This document shows, in pieces, positions 17,123 through 21,736 of a stretch of DNA of 21,736 bases. Source of the stretch: Melioribacter roseus. GTDB lineage: Bacteria > Bacteroidota > Ignavibacteria > Ignavibacteriales > Melioribacteraceae. The stretch spans positions 1 through 21,736 of the forward strand of contig DYHC01000003.1 of NCBI GenBank assembly GCA_020724325.1, given 5' to 3'. Numbering within the stretch: position 1 is the first letter of the stretch; each line of letters starts with the position of its first letter. The position numbers were made by a program, and so were the translations under genes. Under the pieces are notes generated by a model. It saw only the letters and a list, made by a program, of their open reading frames with translations. It was not told where the DNA came from and made no database searches.

Positions 17123-17659
17123 ATGAAACTGAAACAATTCCATTATTTTATTTTCATATTCTATTCAATCCCAACTTCCATATTTTTTTCATTAGAAACC
17201 AAAGAAAAGACTTTTGATGAATTCAATAGTGCTGCTTCAAATGCAACTGTTAAAGCTGAACCCGTCGCTGGTGCCGAGATAATGATAGAATTATTACCCG
17301 GGCCGAAGGGACCATGCATAACCCGTGATGATGGCGTATTTGGAATTAATTTTTCTAACATCATTGAAGTGCAAGGCAAAGAATCAAAAGTAATTAATGT
17401 TAGACTTACTATTAAACCCAAAAGTAACTTTCCTTATAAAACGCTCAATAACATTTTCCCTTTAACCCTATCGAAATCTGATGGACCGTATTACGAATTC
17501 ATATTAAAATTTGTTAAAGACAATCCAAACGCTGGTACTGGAAAATTTATAATCGAAAAAAACCAACAAGTTAAAGCTAGTCCTCAAGGTGCAAAACAAG
17601 GTAAAGGTTCAGCCGTTAAAACTGGGCAAAGCTACCAGGGTGAAGTAAGACATTTTTAA
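17123..17659 (+). CDS. Secreted protein with carboxypeptidase-regulatory-like fold, paralogue 1
   Basis: A 178-aa exported protein with a Sec-type signal (about 1-23, FHYFIFIFYSIPTSIFFS). The segment PVAGAEIMIELLPGP...TRDDGVFGINF (about 47-75) has the strand-turn-strand look of carboxypeptidase regulatory/transthyretin-like domains (AxVxV...TDxDGxFxF). A second beta segment carries RLTIKP and SDGPYYEFILKF. The Gly/Gln/Lys-rich tail (about 150-178) is probably disordered. It shares its core layout with the next gene (RLTIKP/KLKIKP, GPYYEFIL/GPKYELIL), so the two are likely paralogues. AAGGAGG precedes the ATG. It is the first gene after the second copy of the shared element, which links it by regulation to the radical SAM operon. 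The function is unknown; binding to or presenting the Tat-exported product at the envelope is a guess. Confidence 0.75.
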   Translation: MKLKQFHYFIFIFYSIPTSIFFSLETKEKTFDEFNSAASNATVKAEPVAGAEIMIELLPGPKGPCITRDDGVFGINFSNIIEVQGKESKVINVRLTIKPKSNFPYKTLNNIFPLTLSKSDGPYYEFILKFVKDNPNAGTGKFIIEKNQQVKASPQGAKQGKGSAVKTGQSYQGEVRHF

Positions 17660-17685
17660 CACAAATATTAATGGAGGAAGAAAAA

Positions 17686-18201
17686 ATGAAAGCAGCCAAT
17701 CAAAAAATTATTTGCGCAGTTTTTATTTTACTTGCATTAATGTCATTTCAAACCATAGCGCAAGAAAAAACGAAAACAGAGAAAGAAAGGGAAATTATTG
17801 GATCAGGTTTTGAAAAGAAAATTGCTAATGCTGCAATAACAAAAGCGGTTGTAGTTTTAACTCAACTTCAAATATCTTCAGACGGCGAAAGTACAGCCAA
17901 AACTGAAAAAGCCCAATTCGATGTAATCTTAAAAAGCAGAATTGTAACAAATAAAGAGGGCGAATTCATAATCAACATTCCCATAGACCAATTCAATAAG
18001 ATTCCTGAAACAACCACTTTTGAACTTAAACTTAAAATTAAACCATCAAAAGAATTTGTCGGAATTTATAAGACTGATGAAGCAGTAATTAAACTAAAAC
18101 AATCTGCCGGACCTAAATACGAACTAATATTAATTTGGATTCCTGATGCTGTAAAAACTAATAAAGGTACATTTGCCGTTAGTTCAAGAGCGCAAACATA
18201 A
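17686..18201 (+). CDS. Secreted protein, paralogue 2 of the preceding gene
   Basis: A 171-aa exported protein. It has a signal peptide (about 1-26, a run ending LMSFQTIAQ), a charged linker (EKTKTEKEREI), then a beta-rich domain with VTNKEGEFIINI, ELKLKIKP and SAGPKYELILIWIPD. The last two match the order and spacing of the preceding protein. The frame opens at 17671, but I chose ATG 17686: GGAGG lies 8 bases upstream, and the five extra residues (MEEEK) are encoded by that ribosome site. The 26-bp gap to the preceding gene makes cotranscription likely. Like its partner, it looks like a small carboxypeptidase-regulatory/Ig-like envelope protein without enzymatic motifs. Confidence 0.75.
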   Translation: MKAANQKIICAVFILLALMSFQTIAQEKTKTEKEREIIGSGFEKKIANAAITKAVVVLTQLQISSDGESTAKTEKAQFDVILKSRIVTNKEGEFIINIPIDQFNKIPETTTFELKLKIKPSKEFVGIYKTDEAVIKLKQSAGPKYELILIWIPDAVKTNKGTFAVSSRAQT

Positions 18202-18216
18202 TTTCATTAAAAAGTT

Positions 18217-18385
18217 GAGGCTGTTTCAAAAGCAAAATTTTTTGAAGAACGGCACGCTTATAAGAACAGATTACAGCGCCCGCTCCGACTCGCGTTGAGC
18301 GAGGCGGGCCCGCCCGACTCGGTAGTTCGAGGCGGGGATTTTCGCTGAAGTTTTGCTTATCCCGTTTGAGGATTGAAACAGCCTC
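18217..18385. mobile_element. 169-bp palindromic MITE-like element
   Basis: Perfect 13-bp terminal inverted repeats GAGGCTGTTTCAA (18217-18229) and TTGAAACAGCCTC (18373-18385) enclose a second inverted pair AAGCAAAA/TTTTGCTT (18230-18237, 18351-18358). The core is strikingly GC-rich (about 18276-18337) and itself made of CCCGC...GGCGGG hairpins. There is no ORF. The layout fits a miniature inverted-repeat element or a large REP-like unit; no clear target-site duplication was seen. It sits between the second secreted protein and the outer-membrane gene and could influence readthrough. Confidence 0.7.
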
Positions 18386-18424
18386 TTTTGATACAAACCT
18401 ATAAAAATTTATGTGAGGCTGATA

Positions 18425-19273
18425 ATGAAAAACAAATTATTGTTCTTTTTAATAGTTGTATTGATTCCGATCAGTATTTTATCCCAAGAATCCAATTTTG
18501 AATTTTCGGCTAGTTCTAATTTAGGATTAACATTTACCAGTATGAGTAAGGAAGAAACAAATGAAAATCTTGAATGGTTATTGAATCTTCAGGTAATACT
18601 TAAATATCATTCAGATAATTTTCATTTCGATTCCGATTGTTTCATAAACTATGGTCAAATAGTACGGACAGGTTATACACCTTTAAAATCTCAAGATCTA
18701 TTAATATTCAACTTAATGCCATCAATAAAACTAATGGATACACCCAGCATAAGATTGTTTCTACAAACCAAAGCAGAAACTCAATTAAAACGAGGTTACA
18801 TTGGCGAACAAGAAACTAATTTTTTAGATCCCCTTTTTTTAACAAACACAATTTTTATCGGCGAAAAAAATAATCTAATTAAATATACAGATGACCAGAA
18901 ACTTGAGCTTATCTATGGAATCGGTTATTCATTTCAACAGGTTATAAAAAAACATTTTGTTTTAACAAGCGAGGATTTTCCCAGCAGCGATGTTGAATAT
19001 ATAAATAGTCCGTCGGCTGTTTTCAAGGTAGAATTCAATAAAACTTTCAGCGAAGATGTATCATTTAGCGCTTCAATCAATTCTTTATTCACAATGAAAA
19101 AAGATTTTTGGAAATCGACAAGCAATTCAAGGTTTAGTTCTTTATTCTTAGCAAGATTAGACATAGCGTTTTTATCATTACAATACGTTAATCGTTTTGT
19201 ATTCGACAAGGAGATTTCTAAAAAAAGAATAATTGAGCAATCTCTTGTTTTGGGATTGCCAATAAGTATTTAA
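18425..19273 (+). CDS. Outer-membrane beta-barrel protein, DUF3078-like
   Basis: A 282-aa protein with a clear signal peptide (about 1-20, ending ISILSQ) and alternating amphipathic strands throughout, as in outer-membrane barrels. The region LLNLQVILKYHSDNFHFDSD, then NYGQIVRTGYTPLKSQDLLIFN, LFLQTKAETQLKRGY and NFLDPLFLTNTIFIG follows the order of motifs I recall for DUF3078 (a DUF seen in Bacteroidota), so I place it there with moderate confidence. The frame opens at a GTG at 18413, but ATG 18425 has GAGG at a good distance and begins directly with the signal peptide (MKNKLLFFLIV). It may be the last gene of the secreted-protein operon, although the palindromic element lies between them. 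A role as the outer-membrane partner of the locus is inference. Confidence 0.75.
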   Translation: MKNKLLFFLIVVLIPISILSQESNFEFSASSNLGLTFTSMSKEETNENLEWLLNLQVILKYHSDNFHFDSDCFINYGQIVRTGYTPLKSQDLLIFNLMPSIKLMDTPSIRLFLQTKAETQLKRGYIGEQETNFLDPLFLTNTIFIGEKNNLIKYTDDQKLELIYGIGYSFQQVIKKHFVLTSEDFPSSDVEYINSPSAVFKVEFNKTFSEDVSFSASINSLFTMKKDFWKSTSNSRFSSLFLARLDIAFLSLQYVNRFVFDKEISKKRIIEQSLVLGLPISI

Positions 19274-19297
19274 TTAGAAGAAAATAGCTTAATTAAA
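19269..19297 (+). terminator. Weak AT-only hairpin at the end of the barrel gene
   Basis: Arms TTTAATTA (19269-19276) and TAATTAAA (19290-19297) are complementary around a 13-nt loop, overlap the stop codon and are followed by TTTC. It could end the operon, but a pure A/T stem is weak evidence. Confidence 0.3.
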
Positions 19298-19675
19298 TTT
19301 CAGGTATATATTCAGTGCTGGCGGCATTTAGTCGGATCTGGCTGGGACTTCTTTTGAGGCACCAAACTCATACATATAGCTTGCCAATTAATCTGATAAC
19401 CCATAGAGTTACACCGGTAAGCATCGGCGTTGACTTCTATAAAATCCGATCTTGTTTCAAGCCGCTTGTTCGTTTTTATTTGTTAGAATTACTTTTGAGA
19501 AACAACTTTTTTCTATTCCCTTTCGGTTTCCTTATCTATAGTGCAATGCGGCAGTATAATGGAACAAAAAAGGTAAGGAAGCAAAATTTAACTTTACTTT
19601 TATTTGGTAATTAGTTAAGTTACTGGCGTTTCAAACGTTTCAAAAATATAGAACGTAAATAAGAGGAAGCGCCAA
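19274..19675. other. 402-bp region without a supported gene, promoter of the thiolase unit
   Basis: A 99-codon frame opening with GTG at 19315 has no ribosome site, no recognisable domain and an odd composition, so I do not call it. The stretch 19320-19470 is less AT-rich than its flanks and may be decayed coding sequence, but no family was recognised on either strand. The last 60 bases hold the operator candidate at 19629-19639 and the thiolase ribosome site. Confidence 0.5.
19629..19639 (+). promoter_or_regulatory. Operator candidate upstream of the thiolase
   Basis: TTTCAAACGTT lies 36 bp before the thiolase ATG and recurs exactly at 21400-21410 before the dehydrogenase gene. The core AAACGTTT is a self-complementary 8-mer. 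The GbsR/MarR-type regulator encoded between the two genes is the natural candidate to bind it. Confidence 0.45.
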
Positions 19676-20854
19676 ATGAAAAAAGTAGTAATAACCCACG
19701 CAAAGAGAACTCCCGTTGGTTCATTTAACGGTTCATTAAGCAGTTTATCTGCCACGCAACTAGGAAGCATTGCATTAAAATCAATATTGGAAGAATCCAA
19801 AATCGATCCTAATGTTGTTGACGAAGTAATTATGGGAAATATTTTAAGTGCGGGATTAGGACAGGCACCGGCTCGTCAAGCTGCAATCTATGCCGGCTTA
19901 CCAGAAAAAACCGAATGCCTCACCATCAACAAAATGTGTGGAAGCGGATTAAAGGCAATTATGCTTGCACACCAGGCAATTCTAACCAGCGATGCAGATG
20001 TAATTATAGCCGGCGGACTAGAAAGCATGAGCAACGCTCCTTATCTATTAAAAAATGCTCGCGGCGGCTATAGAATGGGGCATGGCGAAATATACGACTC
20101 AATGATTATGGACGGATTATGGGATGTATATAATAACGTTCACATGGGCAACTGTGCCGAGGCGTGTGCAAAGGAAATGAATCTTACCAGAAAAGAACTT
20201 GATGATTACGCAGTAATGTCGTATCAACGTGCGCAGGATGCTCAAAAAGAAGGTAAGTTTAATGATGAGATTATTCCTGTTACTATTAAGTCCAAGAGTG
20301 GAGATATTGTAATAACGAAAGATGACGAGCCAGAAAAAGTAAACATCGAAAAGATTCCCTCTCTTAAGCCTCCATTTGATAAGAACGGCGTAGTAACTGC
20401 TGCAAATGCTTCAAAAATTAACGACGGTGCTGCTGCCCTGCTGGTTATGAGCGAAGAAAGAGCAAAAGAGCTTGGATTAAAACCCATGGTTGAAATAGTT
20501 GCACAAAGCTCGGCAGCAAAATCGCCAATTCAATTTACAACAGCGCCGGCTGATGCAATAAACAAAGTTCTTGCTAAAGCAAAAATGAAAACTGCCGATA
20601 TTGATCTTTATGAAATAAACGAAGCATTCGCCGTTGTTTCTCTCGCGGTTAACAGACTGCTCGGTCTTTCAACTGATAATGTAAATGTTAACGCAGGTGC
20701 AATTGCAATTGGTCATCCAATTGGTGCTAGTGGAGCCAGAATTATGGCAACACTTTTACACGAAATGAATAGAAGAAAATCGAAATACGGTTTAGCTTCT
20801 CTTTGCATTGGCGGCGGCGAAGCATCCGCTCTTATTGTAAAACTATATGAATAG
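19676..20854 (+). CDS. Acetyl-CoA C-acetyltransferase (thiolase)
   Basis: A 392-aa cytoplasmic thiolase, the normal length for the biosynthetic/AtoB-PhaA type. It condenses two acetyl-CoA to acetoacetyl-CoA, or runs in reverse. The acyl-accepting Cys is in INKMCGSGLKA (about Cys89). The other catalytic elements are NEAFA, the His in IGHPIGASGAR and the second Cys in SLCIGGGEASA; the usual GGGMG/GGGQG is GGGEA here, within family variation. The AGAGGAAG site supports the start. The next gene, a GbsR/MarR-type regulator, begins six bases after the stop, and a FabG/PhaB-like dehydrogenase follows. Thiolase plus acetoacetyl-CoA reductase suggests a 3-hydroxybutyryl-CoA route (polyhydroxybutyrate or a beta-oxidation-type branch). 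Which one cannot be decided from this window. Confidence 0.95.
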   Translation: MKKVVITHAKRTPVGSFNGSLSSLSATQLGSIALKSILEESKIDPNVVDEVIMGNILSAGLGQAPARQAAIYAGLPEKTECLTINKMCGSGLKAIMLAHQAILTSDADVIIAGGLESMSNAPYLLKNARGGYRMGHGEIYDSMIMDGLWDVYNNVHMGNCAEACAKEMNLTRKELDDYAVMSYQRAQDAQKEGKFNDEIIPVTIKSKSGDIVITKDDEPEKVNIEKIPSLKPPFDKNGVVTAANASKINDGAAALLVMSEERAKELGLKPMVEIVAQSSAAKSPIQFTTAPADAINKVLAKAKMKTADIDLYEINEAFAVVSLAVNRLLGLSTDNVNVNAGAIAIGHPIGASGARIMATLLHEMNRRKSKYGLASLCIGGGEASALIVKLYE

Positions 20855-20860
20855 AAAATT

Positions 20861-21349
20861 ATGTCTACTGAAAATAAAATCCGCAAAGAAATGATACAGC
20901 GTTTTGGCGATGCTTATAAAGCATTTGGCTTGAATAAATTGATGGGACACATTGTTGCTCTTTTAATCTATACCGGCGAACCTTTATCTCTCGGCGATAT
21001 TTCCAAATACCTTAATAGAAGTAAAGGACCTGTAAGCCAGATTCTAAAAAGACTGCGCGACAAGAAATTAATTCGCAAAGCATGGTCGCCAGAAAATAAC
21101 CGTCAGGATTTTTATGAGATTGAACCGGAAATTTTTGAGAACGCATTCAGAAACAATCTTGAGCTTATAAAAAATAATGTAAGAATTGCAAAGCAGCTAA
21201 AATCCATTGTTAAGAATGTTAAGTCCGCCGAGATGTCTCTGCTTAAGCAGCGGATGGACGAGATGGAATCCTTTTATATGTTGATGGAACAGCATTACAG
21301 AATTTTTTTAGCGGAATGGATTACAGCACGGGAAAAAATCTATAAATGA
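20861..21349 (+). CDS. GbsR/MarR-family transcriptional regulator
   Basis: A 162-aa DNA-binding regulator. A winged helix-turn-helix spans about 35-90: LSLGDISKYLNRSKGPVSQILKRL is the recognition helix region and the wing is near KAWSPENNRQDFYEI. A long helical C-terminal part (about 95-160) is typical for dimerisation in the GbsR-like branch of MarR proteins. The ATG lies six bases after the thiolase stop with no obvious Shine-Dalgarno, so translational coupling is likely. Its position between thiolase and reductase genes that share TTTCAAACGTT upstream suggests local autoregulation, perhaps in response to an acyl-CoA or related metabolite. The ligand is a guess. Confidence 0.85.
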   Translation: MSTENKIRKEMIQRFGDAYKAFGLNKLMGHIVALLIYTGEPLSLGDISKYLNRSKGPVSQILKRLRDKKLIRKAWSPENNRQDFYEIEPEIFENAFRNNLELIKNNVRIAKQLKSIVKNVKSAEMSLLKQRMDEMESFYMLMEQHYRIFLAEWITAREKIYK

Positions 21350-21386
21350 AAAAGTATTTGCAAAGAACCGCTTTTTATATTCTAAG

Positions 21387-21410
21387 AACGTTTTAAAATT
21401 TTCAAACGTT
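21387..21410 (+). promoter_or_regulatory. Operator candidate upstream of the dehydrogenase
   Basis: AACGTTT and AAACGTT (21387-21393 and 21404-21410) form an inverted pair with a 10-bp spacer, and TTTCAAACGTT at 21400-21410 repeats the motif upstream of the thiolase. It ends 22 bp before the ATG, a good place for a repressor. Confidence 0.45.
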
Positions 21411-21432
21411 AAAAACACAAAGGAACAGCAAA

Positions 21433-21736
21433 ATGAAAAGACTTGAAAACAAAATTGCAGTTGTAACAGGCGGCGCACAGGGAATCGGGAAAGCTACCGT
21501 TACAAAGTTTATTGACGAAGGGGCAAGTGTTGTTATTTGGGATATTGACGATAACAAAGGAAACCTGCTTGCGAATGAACTATCTTCCAAAGGTAAAGCG
21601 GTTTACATGAAAGTAAATGTCGCAAAATTTGATGAGGTTGAAAAATCTGCCCTTTCTGTAATTGCGCAATTCGAACGGATTGATATCCTTGTTAATAACG
21701 CCGGAATCCTGCGCGACGCAACCCACGCAAAGATGA
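21433..21736 (+). CDS. Short-chain dehydrogenase, FabG/PhaB-like, truncated by window end
   Basis: The first 101 codons of a short-chain dehydrogenase/reductase; the window ends within the gene. The Rossmann motif TGGAQGIG lies at about 11-18, an acidic WDIDD after the second strand suggests NAD rather than NADP preference, and NNAGILRDA near the end matches the NNAG motif and the following residues of 3-oxoacyl-ACP/acetoacetyl-CoA reductases. AAAGGA precedes the ATG. With the upstream thiolase it would reduce acetoacetyl-CoA to 3-hydroxybutyryl-CoA; a fatty-acid role (FabG) is the alternative. The active-site Ser-Tyr-Lys lies beyond the window and cannot be checked. Confidence 0.88.
   Translation, partial: MKRLENKIAVVTGGAQGIGKATVTKFIDEGASVVIWDIDDNKGNLLANELSSKGKAVYMKVNVAKFDEVEKSALSVIAQFERIDILVNNAGILRDATHAKM

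Noticed and set aside
18217..18385. Riboswitch or structured RNA for the barrel gene
   Set aside because: The perfect terminal inverted repeats and nested palindromes fit a repeat element better; no known riboswitch core was recognised.
19315..19614. 99-codon frame opening with GTG before the thiolase
   Set aside because: No ribosome site, no recognisable domain or plausible signal, and an odd composition; treated as noncoding or decayed sequence.

Overview
The window is AT-rich, gene-dense bacterial DNA. Its gene content points to the Bacteroidota/Ignavibacteriota-Chlorobiota side of the tree: a tricorn-type S41 protease with a Sec signal, a FecA-like TonB-dependent receptor, a DUF3078-like outer-membrane barrel, secreted carboxypeptidase-regulatory-like proteins and a multi-PAS histidine kinase. 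An Ignavibacteria-type organism is my best guess. It is inferred from protein style only; there is no rRNA or other marker to confirm it.

Minus-strand block (1-10968). A short palindromic repeat sits at the left edge, followed by a small secreted or membrane hypothetical protein. A 1109-aa tricorn-like protease follows, with a clear terminator and a signal peptide built on an octanucleotide minisatellite. Upstream of it is a tight three-gene operon: an opine-dehydrogenase-family enzyme, a single-chain B12-binding/glutamate-mutase-like protein, and an asparagine-synthetase-like ligase whose catalytic Cys2 is replaced by Ala. I read this as an unrecognised small-molecule (amino-acid-derived) pathway. 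Further upstream on the same strand is a FecA-like TonB-dependent receptor, bracketed by degenerate transposase fragments and a 12-bp inverted repeat pair, so it may have been acquired laterally.

Plus-strand block (11865-21736). A PAS-PAS-PAS-GAF-HisKA kinase is broken at its ATPase N-box by an apparent 13-nt deletion. Next comes the most unusual locus. A radical SAM/SPASM maturase is followed by a Tat-signal protein carrying a duplicated Cys-Ile-Cys motif, then a terminator, two related secreted proteins, a palindromic MITE-like element and an outer-membrane barrel protein. A 60-bp sequence (55/60 identical, with a conserved hairpin whose single internal difference lies in the loop) occurs upstream of both the maturase operon and the secreted-protein operon, suggesting one regulon. 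I propose a radical-SAM-modified, Tat-exported polypeptide with dedicated envelope partners.

The right end is ordinary metabolism: acetyl-CoA acetyltransferase, a GbsR/MarR-type regulator and a truncated FabG/PhaB-like short-chain dehydrogenase. A shared TTTCAAACGTT motif lies upstream of the thiolase and of the dehydrogenase, and may be the regulator's operator. No tRNA, rRNA or CRISPR array was seen.
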